From: Paracoccaceae bacterium
GTDB taxonomy: Bacteria; Pseudomonadota; Alphaproteobacteria; Rhodobacterales; Rhodobacteraceae
Assembly (NCBI GenBank): GCA_003512825.1
Contig: DOOI01000101.1
Location: forward strand, 289 to 15,670
Direction of reading: 5' to 3'
Length of the DNA stretch: 15,382 nt
Notes under the pieces: generated by a model
Database searches by the model: none
Seen by the model: the letters and a program-made list of their open reading frames with translations, nothing else
What the model was told of the DNA's origin: nothing
Program-made: the position numbers and the translations under genes
Part shown: positions 6,550 to 13,042 of the stretch, piece after piece
How positions within the stretch are numbered: the stretch's first letter is position 1
How the letters are laid out: every line of letters starts with the position of its first letter

Positions 6550-8016
6550 ATGGAAAGACCGACTTTGTCCCCGAATGCAGGCGCAGCTCAAGCGTTTAAT
6601 TCCGCTGAAGCAGCGGTGGCGCATCTCTTGACCCTTTATCAAGAAGCGACACGGTTCTTGGCGGAGGCTTTAGGCAAAGCCTTGCGCGATGGCCCGCCCG
6701 ACAACCGCTTTCGCGCCTTTTATCCAGAGGTCCGACTTGAAACCACCAGCTATGCCAAGGTGGATAGCCGACTGAGTTTTGGACATGTGGCAGCGCCCGG
6801 TGTCTATGCATCGACGATCACGCGGCCAGATCTTTTTCGCAACTACCTGATCCAACAGATTGGTTTGTTGATCGAAAATCACGGTGTTGCCGTAAAGGTC
6901 GGGCCATCGAAGACACCCATGCCGTTGCATTTTGCCGTCTCGGCCGCCGAAGCGGGGCTAGTGCCACAAGAAGGGGCCGCAGAATTCACTCTGCGCGACT
7001 ATTTCGATGTGCCGGACCTGACGACCACAAATGATGACATTGTGAACGGCACCTATGTGGCCAGCGACGGCGTGGCGCCACTGGCCCCCTTTACCGCGCA
7101 GCGTGTTGATTATTCGCTGGCGCGACTGGCTCATTACACGGCGACCGATCCGGAGCACTTTCAGAACTTTGTTCTTTTCACCAATTACCAATTCTACGTC
7201 AGCGAGTTTGAAGCCTATGCGCGGCGCATGTTGGCCGATCCAGCCTCGGGCTATAGCGCCTTTGTCTCGACCCATAACCACGTTCTCACCGATGCGGAGG
7301 GGGATATTCCCTTGACGGCGAAGATGCCGCAAATGCCAGCCTATCACCTCAAGCGGGCTGATGGTCAGGGGATTACCTTGGTCAATATCGGGGTGGGCCC
7401 ATCAAATGCGAAAACTGCGACGGATCATATCGCAGTTCTGCGCCCTCATGCATGGCTGATGGTCGGGCATTGTGCCGGGTTGAGAAGCTCGCAATCCTTG
7501 GGGGATTTCGTTCTGGGTCACGCCTATTTGCGCGAAGACAAAGTGCTTGATGACGATTTGCCGGTTTGGGTGCCTGTGCCTGCACTGGCGGAAATTCAAA
7601 TCGCTTTGGAGCGGGCTGTGGCTTCGGTGACAGAGCTGGAAGGATTTGATCTCAAGCGGATTATGCGGACCGGGACCGTGGCCAGTGTGGACAATCGCAA
7701 TTGGGAATTGCGCGATCAGACTGGCCCTGTGCAACGCTTAAGCCAATCACGGGCTGTGGCATTGGATATGGAAAGTGCGACGATTGCCGCGAATGGCTTT
7801 CGGTTCCGCGTCCCCTATGGCACGCTTTTGTGCGTCTCCGACAAGCCCCTACATGGCGAGTTGAAGCTGCCGGGGATGGCGTCAGAGTTCTATAAAACGC
7901 AGGTTTCCCGCCATTTGATGATCGGAATCCGGGCAATGGAGCATCTTCGTACAATGCCGCTTGAACGGCTACACAGTCGTAAATTGCGCTCTTTTGAGGA
8001 GACCGCTTTCCTTTGA
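6550..8016 (+). CDS. amn: AMP nucleosidase
   Basis: AMP nucleosidase hydrolyses AMP to adenine and ribose 5-phosphate in the cytoplasm and helps control the adenylate pool (EC 3.2.2.4). The 488-residue length matches the bacterial enzyme. The N-terminal Amn domain covers roughly residues 15-185 (RFRAFYPEVRLETTSYAKVDSR and ITRPDLFRNYL). The C-terminal nucleoside-phosphorylase-like catalytic domain has NIGVGPSNAKTATDH, VGHCAGLRSSQSLGDFVL, ALDMESATIAANGFRF (M407, E408) and a SDKPLHGELKLPG segment with D431, the likely catalytic acid. The ATG at 6550 follows an ACGAGG ribosome-binding site 7-8 bases upstream. Transcription is probably independent, from the 130-bp divergent region. An A+T hairpin at 8045-8059 may end the transcript. 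Confidence 0.97.
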   Translation: MERPTLSPNAGAAQAFNSAEAAVAHLLTLYQEATRFLAEALGKALRDGPPDNRFRAFYPEVRLETTSYAKVDSRLSFGHVAAPGVYASTITRPDLFRNYLIQQIGLLIENHGVAVKVGPSKTPMPLHFAVSAAEAGLVPQEGAAEFTLRDYFDVPDLTTTNDDIVNGTYVASDGVAPLAPFTAQRVDYSLARLAHYTATDPEHFQNFVLFTNYQFYVSEFEAYARRMLADPASGYSAFVSTHNHVLTDAEGDIPLTAKMPQMPAYHLKRADGQGITLVNIGVGPSNAKTATDHIAVLRPHAWLMVGHCAGLRSSQSLGDFVLGHAYLREDKVLDDDLPVWVPVPALAEIQIALERAVASVTELEGFDLKRIMRTGTVASVDNRNWELRDQTGPVQRLSQSRAVALDMESATIAANGFRFRVPYGTLLCVSDKPLHGELKLPGMASEFYKTQVSRHLMIGIRAMEHLRTMPLERLHSRKLRSFEETAFL

Positions 8017-8044
8017 CGTCGGGGAAATATCCGAAAACCCCATA

Positions 8045-8059
8045 AAAACTGCTAGTTTT
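8045..8059 (+). terminator. A+T stem-loop after amn, possible terminator
   Basis: AAAACT (8045-8050), loop GCT, AGTTTT (8054-8059) lies 29 bases after the amn stop codon. The stem is perfect but mostly A-T, and no long T-run follows the hairpin, so the call is tentative. Confidence 0.3.
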
Positions 8060-8083
8060 AGCCCCTTTCACCGCCACTAATCG

Positions 8084-8112
8084 TTGTGTTGAGTCGCAAT
8101 ATCCCGTTAAAT
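8084..8112 (+). promoter_or_regulatory. Candidate sigma-70 promoter of the HU gene
   Basis: TTGTGT (8084-8089) and TTAAAT (8107-8112) are separated by 17 bp and lie 43 bases before the HU start. The match to consensus is moderate; it was judged by eye only. Confidence 0.35.
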
Positions 8113-8155
8113 GTGCGGCGTGAGGCCCCAAATCGGGCAATGAAGGAGAGAGAAC

Positions 8156-8443
8156 ATGGCAAAACCCATGACAAAGACCCAACTCGTCGCCGCTGTTGCC
8201 GAAGCAATGGGCGGAGAGAAAAAAGCAGCAGGCGCCGCAATCGACGCAATCGTTGCTGTAATCACCAAAGAAGTCGCTGATGGCGGCGCTGTGACGCTGC
8301 CGGGCGTTGGCAAGATCTATTGCCGCGAGCGCCCCGAGCGTATGGTTCGCAACCCGGCCACGGGTGAGACTCAAAAGAAAGCTGCGGACAAGGTTGTGAA
8401 AGTCACGATCGCCAAGGCTCTCAAGGACAGCGTTAACGGCTGA
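8156..8443 (+). CDS. hup: HU family DNA-binding protein
   Basis: This 95-residue histone-like nucleoid protein bends DNA and compacts the chromosome as a dimer. The N-terminal helices contain MTKTQLVAAVAEAMG and AAGAAIDAIVAVITKEV. The beta arm carries the family signature VRNPATGE, including the intercalating Pro, followed by the VKVTIAKALKD C-terminal helix. The segment VTLPGVGKIYCRERPER replaces the more usual LxGFGTFxVRxRxAR; to my knowledge this form is common in Rhodobacterales HU proteins. A GAAGGAGAGAGAAC site precedes the ATG at 8156. It is a single-gene unit with a candidate promoter at 8084-8112 and tandem hairpins downstream. Whether it should be called HU-alpha or HU-beta cannot be told. 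Confidence 0.95.
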   Translation: MAKPMTKTQLVAAVAEAMGGEKKAAGAAIDAIVAVITKEVADGGAVTLPGVGKIYCRERPERMVRNPATGETQKKAADKVVKVTIAKALKDSVNG

Positions 8444-8451
8444 TCTCGCGT

Positions 8452-8468
8452 TTTCCCATCTTGGGAAA
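8452..8468 (+). repeat. Stem-loop directly after the HU stop codon
   Basis: TTTCCCA (8452-8458), loop TCT, TGGGAAA (8462-8468) is a perfect 7-bp stem starting 9 bases after the stop. It sits only 6 bases before the stronger terminator hairpin and may protect the mRNA 3' end or assist termination. Confidence 0.5.
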
Positions 8469-8474
8469 CTCGCA

Positions 8475-8497
8475 AAGGCCACCCCTTGGGTGGCCTT
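8475..8497 (+). terminator. Intrinsic terminator of the HU gene
   Basis: AAGGCCACCC (8475-8484), loop CTT, GGGTGGCCTT (8488-8497) forms a perfect 10-bp G+C-rich stem 31 bases after the HU stop codon. The T-run is short (the stem ends in TT and ATGCATT follows). Stem strength and position make termination likely. Confidence 0.8.
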
Positions 8498-8513
8498 ATG
8501 CATTCCGGGATAT

Positions 8514-8571
8514 CGTATTTTTGGACGTATGATTTGCGTCTGTTTTGCGTATGGGTTGCGTCATGACGCAA
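8514..8571. promoter_or_regulatory. 11-bp phased repeat array ending in a 16-bp perfect palindrome
   Basis: CGT occurs at 8514, 8526, 8537, 8548 and 8559, that is with steps of 12, 11, 11 and 11 bp. Full TTGCGT motifs start at 8534, 8545 and 8556. The units read CGTATTTTTGGA, CGTATGATTTG, CGTCTGTTTTG and CGTATGGGTTG. The last copy is part of the perfect palindrome TTGCGTCATGACGCAA (8556-8571). Same-face spacing of about one helical turn suggests cooperative binding by a regulator. It starts 17 bases after the HU terminator and lies about 80 bases before the EamA gene, which it most likely controls. Confidence 0.55.
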
Positions 8572-8653
8572 ACCCAACTGTCGGGTCAGCTTTGCCGCTG
8601 GACGCGCCCTGTGCGCGGGTTAAGGTGAGCAGACTGGGAGAGGATGCACACCG

Positions 8654-9529
8654 ATGAACCTGCGCGCGATTTTGATGGGTCTGGCCTTTGTGCTGATGTG
8701 GTCCTCGGCCTTCACCTCGGCACGGGTGATCGTGGCCTATGCGCCGCCCATGGCATCGCTGGCTCTGCGGTTTTTGATATCCGGCGGCTTGGGAGTGCTG
8801 ATCGCACTTTGGCTTGGGCAGAACTTTCGGCTGACCAAGGCGCAATGGAAAGCGACAATCATTTTCGGTGTCTGTCAGAACGCGCTCTATCTCGGACTGA
8901 ACTTCATTGCGATGCAGACGGTAGAAGCAGGGCTGGCTTCAATCATCGCCTCGTCCATGCCGCTTATGGTGGGGCTCGCGGGATGGGTGGTCTTTCGCGA
9001 GCGGCTGCCACGGCTGGGCGTTGCCGGGCTGGTCATGGGATTTCTCGGGGTTGGGCTAATTATGGGTGCGCGACTGGAAGGCGGGGTCGACCTTTACGGC
9101 CTCGGCCTTTGCTTGGTCGCTTCAATTGCATTGACAGTCGCGACTTTGTCCGTGCGTGGCGCCTCGTCAGGCGGCAATGTGATGATGATTGTGGGCTTGC
9201 AGATGTTCGTGGGGTCGGCCTGCCTTGCCGTCGCATCGGCACTTACCGAGACAATTGTGATTGATTGGAATTGGAAGCTGGTGGTGGCGTTTTTCTATAC
9301 CACGCTGGTCCCCGGATTGGCCGCAACTTGGGTGTGGTTTACCTTGGTGAATACCATCGGCGCGGTGAAAGCGGCGACGTTCCACTTTCTCAACCCATTT
9401 TTCGGCGTGGCGATTGCGGCAGCCTTTTTGGGCGAGAGCCTTGGCATGCTCGATGTTTTGGGCGTGGCCATCATTGCGGCAGGAATTTTGGCCGTGCAGG
9501 TTTCGAAACAAAAACCCACAGCCACGTGA
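8654..9529 (+). CDS. EamA/DMT-superfamily transporter
   Basis: This 291-residue inner-membrane protein has about ten predicted hydrophobic segments arranged as two EamA repeats, roughly residues 5-138 and 150-285. The first starts with LMGLAFVLMWSSAFTSARV, and the charged VVFRERLPRLGVAGLVMGFLG turn ends repeat one. The second repeat ends with LNPFFGVAIAAAFLGESL before the last two helices. Members export metabolites or amino acids; the substrate here is unknown. The ATG at 8654 is chosen because GGGAGAGG lies at about 8636-8643. The ATG at 8644 is in another frame. The gene follows a phased operator-like array at 8514-8571, so it may be inducible. It precedes the ccdA-like gene by 57 bp, but that gene has its own promoter candidate. 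Confidence 0.92.
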   Translation: MNLRAILMGLAFVLMWSSAFTSARVIVAYAPPMASLALRFLISGGLGVLIALWLGQNFRLTKAQWKATIIFGVCQNALYLGLNFIAMQTVEAGLASIIASSMPLMVGLAGWVVFRERLPRLGVAGLVMGFLGVGLIMGARLEGGVDLYGLGLCLVASIALTVATLSVRGASSGGNVMMIVGLQMFVGSACLAVASALTETIVIDWNWKLVVAFFYTTLVPGLAATWVWFTLVNTIGAVKAATFHFLNPFFGVAIAAAFLGESLGMLDVLGVAIIAAGILAVQVSKQKPTAT

Positions 9530-9536
9530 ACACGCG

Positions 9537-9565
9537 TTAACACATCGTTTGATGACCCGGATAAT
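9537..9565 (+). promoter_or_regulatory. Candidate sigma-70 promoter of the ccdA-like/thioredoxin operon
   Basis: TTAACA (9537-9542) and GATAAT (9560-9565) are separated by exactly 17 bp; each box matches five of six consensus bases. The -10 box overlaps the 5' arm and loop of an inverted repeat, ACCCGG (9555-9560) with CCGGGT (9570-9575). The predicted 5' leader would be only about 15 bases. Confidence 0.5.
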
Positions 9566-9586
9566 AGGGCCGGGTAACGCTGGGCC

Positions 9587-10300
9587 ATGGAACCCATTCT
9601 TGCCTATTTCGCGGGCCTGCTGACGCTCATCAATCCTTGCGTTCTGCCGGTGCTGCCCATTGTCCTTGCGGGTGCTTTGCAAGCAGGCCGGGCCGGGCCG
9701 CTCTATTTGGCTGCGGGCATGGCGGTATCCTTCATTGGTTTGGGATTTACCGTAGCGAGCTTTGGCTTTGCTTTGGGCATCGACGAAGACACCGTCGCAC
9801 GGGCAGGCGCGGTCTTGATGGTGATTTTCGGGGCAGTCCTTTTGGTGCCACAGGCATCGGCACGGTTTTCGACCGCGACCAGTGGATTCGCCGCCCGGAT
9901 CGATGTGGAGGCATCGCGCGTCGATGGCGCGCATCTGCGTGGGCAATTTCTGGGTGGTTTGCTTTTGGGCGCGGTTTGGAGCCCTTGCATAGGCCCCACA
10001 TTAGGAGCTGCGATTTCGTTGGCAGCACAGGGCGAAAGCCTTGGTTGGGTTTTCCTTATCATGACAGCTTTTGCCGCAGGTGTTGCGACACTGATCCTAG
10101 GGCTTGGCTATGGCGCACGCGGCGTGATCGGGCGCAACAAGGCCCGGATGCAGCGGCTGGCGGAAATCTCGCGGCCCCTTATGGGGATCATCTTTATCGC
10201 AGTCGGCAGCGCATTGCTGTTCCGGCTGCATCACATCGCGGAAGCGTGGCTTATCGAGGCGCTTCCTGCATGGCTCATCACTTTGTCTGTGTCTCTTTAA
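9587..10300 (+). CDS. CcdA/DsbD-type transmembrane thiol-disulfide transporter
   Basis: This 237-residue protein passes electrons across the inner membrane from cytoplasmic thioredoxin to periplasmic partners, supporting cytochrome c maturation or disulfide repair. It matches the CcdA/DsbD beta-domain pattern. About six membrane segments are visible. The two redox Cys lie in paired membrane motifs: C18 in LINPCVLPVLP and C134 in WSPCIGPTLG. A short hydrophilic segment lies at about 90-118. The ATG at 9587 has only a weak ribosome-binding site, with a candidate short leader from the promoter at 9537-9565. The next gene starts 11 bases after its stop and encodes an exported thioredoxin-like protein, the likely partner. 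It could be called ccdA, but other thiol relays use the same domain, so the symbol is left blank. Confidence 0.9.
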   Translation: MEPILAYFAGLLTLINPCVLPVLPIVLAGALQAGRAGPLYLAAGMAVSFIGLGFTVASFGFALGIDEDTVARAGAVLMVIFGAVLLVPQASARFSTATSGFAARIDVEASRVDGAHLRGQFLGGLLLGAVWSPCIGPTLGAAISLAAQGESLGWVFLIMTAFAAGVATLILGLGYGARGVIGRNKARMQRLAEISRPLMGIIFIAVGSALLFRLHHIAEAWLIEALPAWLITLSVSL

Positions 10301-10311
10301 GGAGTTTTCTG

Positions 10312-10728
10312 ATGCAAAGACGCGCGTTTATTGCCCTTGCCACTGCTGCGCTGGCAGTCCCCATGTCCGGGGCGTATGCAGCGACTAAAGGGCTCGATTA
10401 TCAGCCAGAGCTATTGCAGGCGCGATTGGCCGCAGGCGAAGTGGTGTTCCTTGATTTCAAGGCAAGCTGGTGTTCGACTTGCAAAGCGCAAGAGCAGGTC
10501 ATTGATGCCCTCAAGGCCGCCAACCCGGACTATGCCGCCAAAATCACATTCATCAATGTCGATTGGGACCAATGGGGCAAATCCGCGATTGTGAAAGACA
10601 TGAAAATCCCACGCCGCTCGACTTTGGTGGCGCTGAAGGGGAACGCGGAAATCGGGCGCATCGTGGCAGGCACTGGTCAAGCCGAGATCAAGGCGCTGAT
10701 GGATAAGGCGCTTCAAGCGGCCGTTTGA
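10312..10728 (+). CDS. Exported thioredoxin-like protein, CSTC active site
   Basis: The 138-residue protein is probably periplasmic and takes electrons from the adjacent CcdA-like protein. A signal peptide, MQRRAFIALATAALAVPMSGAYA, covers residues 1-23; the RRAFIAL start also resembles a twin-arginine motif. The thioredoxin domain has VVFLDFKASWCSTCKAQ, with redox Cys C54 and C57. The loop that normally carries the cis-Pro before a Thr reads IPRRSTLVAL, so S103 seems to occupy the cis-Pro position. The ATG at 10312 is preceded by AAGGAG (10299-10304), which overlaps the upstream TAA, so the two genes are one operon. An in-frame open stretch reaching back to about 9637 has no thioredoxin features and is not part of the protein. 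Its last 16 bases overlap the convergent AEC gene. Confidence 0.9.
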   Translation: MQRRAFIALATAALAVPMSGAYAATKGLDYQPELLQARLAAGEVVFLDFKASWCSTCKAQEQVIDALKAANPDYAAKITFINVDWDQWGKSAIVKDMKIPRRSTLVALKGNAEIGRIVAGTGQAEIKALMDKALQAAV

Positions 10729-11651
10729 AGCCACCATAGAAGCGCCGTGACCGTGACCACGGAGCCGATATTCGCCCAAAGCATGGCGAGGGAGGCGACG
10801 CCTTCTTCGCCAGTGCCTTGCACCAAAACAGTATAGAGCGACAACATCGGCAGCGCCGCCGAAAGGATCATCGCAACCTGCAAAGCAGGCGCCAACGCCA
10901 GCACTGGGATTGATAGCACTGCAATCGCGATCAGCGGATGCACGATGAGCTTTCCGACGGTGATTTGTCCGGCAAGCCCGCGATTGCCGCGCAGCGGCAG
11001 GCCCACGAGAGCGCCGCCGACGCAAAACAGCGCCACCGCCGACGCAGAGGCCCCGACAAAGTCCAAGAGGCGTTGCAGGGCCTGTGGCGGGTGCAGGCCA
11101 GCAAGCACCGCAAACAGGCCAAGCCAAAGCGCGATCACCATCGGGCGTTTCATCACGGCCAACACCGTACGCCCAAGCAGGCGAAGGGGGCTGGTCTGGC
11201 TGCCTTTGGCGCTTTCCAACAGGACAAGGCCGATGGGAACGAGCAGGAAATTTTCTACCAGAAAATTCATTGCCAGAACCGTGCCGGCGATCTCGGGGGA
11301 AATGAAGCTGAGCAAAGGAAAGCCAATGAAGGCAGAGTTGGGCGAATTGACACCGATCCATCCAACAGCTTGGCGGGCCCGCCCTTCTCCTTGCGCGGAG
11401 AGCACGACAAGGGCAATTGCGCCGGTTATCAGGCCGATCAACGCATAGGCAGCCAGATAGGGCAGATTGAACACATCCGAGAGGTCGCGCGTGGCGACCG
11501 TATTAAACAGCATAGCCGGGAAGGCGATATTGAGGACGTATTTTCCCAGCGTGCGGATTTCTGCCTGATCAAAAAGCCCCTTCAAGACGACGACATAGGC
11601 AAGGCCCATCACCGCGAAAACTGGGAATATAATAGAAAGAACGGTGAGCAT
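10713..11651 (-). CDS. AEC-family (auxin efflux carrier-like) transporter
   Basis: The 312-residue membrane protein matches the Mem_trans/AEC permease family. It starts MLTVLSIIFPVFAVMGLAYV, has the early LNIAFPAMLFNTVA helix, the NSAFIGFPLLSF motif at about residues 104-115 and a second half with LFCVGGALVGLPLRG and AALPMLSLYTVLVQ. About ten hydrophobic segments are visible. Bacterial members move small organic acids such as malate or malonate; the substrate here is unknown. Its ATG follows the aroC stop directly (TGAATG), so translation is probably coupled to aroC. The only purine-rich candidate site is GGGGA about 11-15 bases upstream. Its 3' end overlaps the convergent thioredoxin-like gene by 16 bases. 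Confidence 0.92.
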   Translation of the reverse strand: MLTVLSIIFPVFAVMGLAYVVVLKGLFDQAEIRTLGKYVLNIAFPAMLFNTVATRDLSDVFNLPYLAAYALIGLITGAIALVVLSAQGEGRARQAVGWIGVNSPNSAFIGFPLLSFISPEIAGTVLAMNFLVENFLLVPIGLVLLESAKGSQTSPLRLLGRTVLAVMKRPMVIALWLGLFAVLAGLHPPQALQRLLDFVGASASAVALFCVGGALVGLPLRGNRGLAGQITVGKLIVHPLIAIAVLSIPVLALAPALQVAMILSAALPMLSLYTVLVQGTGEEGVASLAMLWANIGSVVTVTALLWWLQTAA

Positions 11652-12764
11652 TCAGCCGATATGTCCCCGCGTTTCACCGACCGCACCGCCAACATGGCCA
11701 CGATTGAGCAAGAGGTGATCAAGGATCACACAGGCCATCATCGCCTCGCCCACGGGCACAGCGCGGATACCAACGCAAGGGTCATGACGGCCTTTGGTGA
11801 TGATCTCGGAGTCGGTGCCGGATTTGGTGATGGTTTGGCGGGTTTTCAGGATCGACGAGGTTGGCTTCACCGCGAAACGGACCACGACGTCTTGGCCTGT
11901 CGATATACCGCCCAAGATGCCGCCCGCGTGGTTGGAGTGATAGACCGGACCATTTGGCCCCATGGTGATCTCGTCGGCATTCTCTTCGCCAGTGAGGCAG
12001 GCCGCATTCATACCTTCCCCGATTTCGACGCCCTTGACCGCGTTGATCGACATCATGGCTGCGGCGAGGTCGGTGTCGAGTTTGCCGTAAATCGGTGCGC
12101 CCAGTCCCGCCGGGACATTGCGTGCCACCACTTCGATCACGGCACCAACGGAATTGCCGGATTTGCGGAGCGCGTCCATATAGTCGGCCCATTCCACGGC
12201 GGCAGTGGCGTCGGGGCACCAGAAGGGGTTTTGCCCGATCTGCCCCCAATCGAAGCGGGCACGATCAAATTGATGCGTGCCGATCTGCACCATGTAGCCC
12301 GTGATTTCGATTTCGGGTGCGAGCACGCCAAGGGCGGCCCGGGCAATACCACCTGCCGCGACGCGCGCTGCTGTTTCTCGGGCCGAAGACCGCCCCCCAC
12401 CCCGGGGGTCGCGGATCCCGTATTTCTGCCAATAGGTGATATCGGCATGACCGGGACGAAATTTTTCGGCGATCTCGCTATAATCTTTGGAACGCTGATC
12501 GGTATTTTCGATCATCAACTGCAACGGAGTGCCCGTGGTTTGGCCTTCATAGGTGCCGGATAGAATCCGCACGAGGTCTTCTTCGCGACGCTGTGTTGTA
12601 TAGCGGTTCTGACCGGGTTTGCGCTTGTCCATCCAGACTTGCAATGCAGCTTCCGACACTGGGATACCCGGTGGCACACCATCGACCGTTGCCCCAAGCG
12701 CAGGACCGTGGCTTTCGCCCCAAGTGGTGACGCGGAAGAGGTGGCCAAAAGTGTTGAACGACAT
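11652..12764 (-). CDS. aroC: Chorismate synthase
   Basis: This enzyme catalyses the last step of the shikimate pathway, converting 5-enolpyruvylshikimate 3-phosphate to chorismate with reduced FMN (EC 4.2.3.5), feeding aromatic amino acids, folate and quinones. The 370-residue length is normal. Signature blocks are clear: [15 protein letters not shown] at residues 10-24, [22 protein letters not shown], the long block [14 protein letters not shown] then [20 protein letters not shown], and [16 protein letters not shown] near the C-terminus. The ATG at 12764 has an AAAGGAGA ribosome-binding site. An AEC permease gene is directly downstream, coupled by TGAATG. The thi genes are divergent from it. 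A long open frame on the opposite strand is a codon-bias shadow of this gene and its neighbour. Confidence 0.98.
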   Translation of the reverse strand: MSFNTFGHLFRVTTWGESHGPALGATVDGVPPGIPVSEAALQVWMDKRKPGQNRYTTQRREEDLVRILSGTYEGQTTGTPLQLMIENTDQRSKDYSEIAEKFRPGHADITYWQKYGIRDPRGGGRSSARETAARVAAGGIARAALGVLAPEIEITGYMVQIGTHQFDRARFDWGQIGQNPFWCPDATAAVEWADYMDALRKSGNSVGAVIEVVARNVPAGLGAPIYGKLDTDLAAAMMSINAVKGVEIGEGMNAACLTGEENADEITMGPNGPVYHSNHAGGILGGISTGQDVVVRFAVKPTSSILKTRQTITKSGTDSEIITKGRHDPCVGIRAVPVGEAMMACVILDHLLLNRGHVGGAVGETRGHIG

Positions 12765-12873
12765 GGGCGGTCTCCTTTGGCCCTTGCTTTACGACACTGA
12801 CGCAGAGGGGGGAACCAGAAATTGCCGCGAGCATGGCGCGATCCGAAAGAGCGCGCAATTTCTTGGCCAAGGC

Positions 12874-12901
12874 TTGCGATCCCGCACAACACGGCTATGT
12901 T
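12874..12901 (+). promoter_or_regulatory. Candidate sigma-70 promoter of the thi operon
   Basis: TTGCGA (12874-12879) and TATGTT (12896-12901) with a 16-bp spacer lie immediately before the TPP aptamer, which is where a riboswitch promoter is expected. The match was judged by eye. Confidence 0.4.
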
Positions 12902-12907
12902 CGGTTT

Positions 12908-12993
12908 TACCTCGGGGTGCTCTGGTGACAGGGCTGAGATGCGAAAGCGAACCCGTTGAACCTGAACCGGTTAGAACCGGCGGAGGGAAGGTG
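12908..12993 (+). ncRNA. TPP riboswitch (THI element) aptamer
   Basis: The conserved thi-box elements are present in order: CTCGGGGTGC (12911-12920), GGGCTGAGATG (12931-12941), ACCCGTTGAACCTGA (12951-12965), CCGGTTAGAACCGGCG (12968-12983) and AGGGAAG (12984-12990). ACCT (12909-12912) can pair with AGGT (12989-12992) to close the P1 stem. It sits upstream of thiB and thiP, the expected targets, and binding of thiamine pyrophosphate should lower their expression. The downstream platform is annotated separately. Confidence 0.96.
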
Positions 12994-13005
12994 TGGATGG
13001 ATCAA

Positions 13006-13037
13006 CCTCCAGACTTGCCCCCCGCGAGCAATGGAGG
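13006..13037 (+). promoter_or_regulatory. Shine-Dalgarno-sequestering hairpin of the TPP riboswitch
   Basis: CCTCCA (13006-13011) is complementary to TGGAGG (13032-13037), which contains the thiB ribosome-binding site. Inside it TTGC (13015-13018) can pair with GCAA (13028-13031). The same CCTCC can pair instead with GGAGG (12982-12986) in the 3' part of the aptamer. Folding of the aptamer by ligand would free CCTCC to mask the ribosome-binding site. Complementarity is seen; the switching order is inferred from known translational TPP riboswitches. Confidence 0.6.
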
Positions 13038-13042
13038 ATGAC

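Noticed and set aside
7661..8503. 280-codon minus-strand open frame over the amn 3' end and the HU gene
   Set aside because: It lies antisense to two well-identified genes and runs through their spacer and terminator hairpin; the protein is low-complexity and Cys-rich without a recognisable fold.
8514..8571. Phased TTGCGT repeats considered as a CRISPR array or replication iterons
   Set aside because: Units are 11 bp without unique spacers, so it is not CRISPR. No replication gene or A+T-rich opening region accompanies it, so an operator is more likely.
9637..10311. N-terminal extension of the thioredoxin-like protein across the ccdA-like gene
   Set aside because: The frame is open, but the translation is an out-of-frame reading of the CcdA-like gene; a signal peptide and AAGGAG site mark the start at 10312.
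10938..12563. 541-codon open frame on the + strand opposite aroC and the AEC gene
   Set aside because: Both opposite-strand genes are unmistakable. The + strand translation is His/Asp/Arg-rich with no domain pattern and no ribosome-binding site, as expected from a codon-bias shadow.
12956..13042. Upstream in-frame start for thiB adding 29 residues
   Set aside because: It lies inside the TPP aptamer and would bury the signal peptide; the ATG at 13043 has a good Shine-Dalgarno site and signal sequence.
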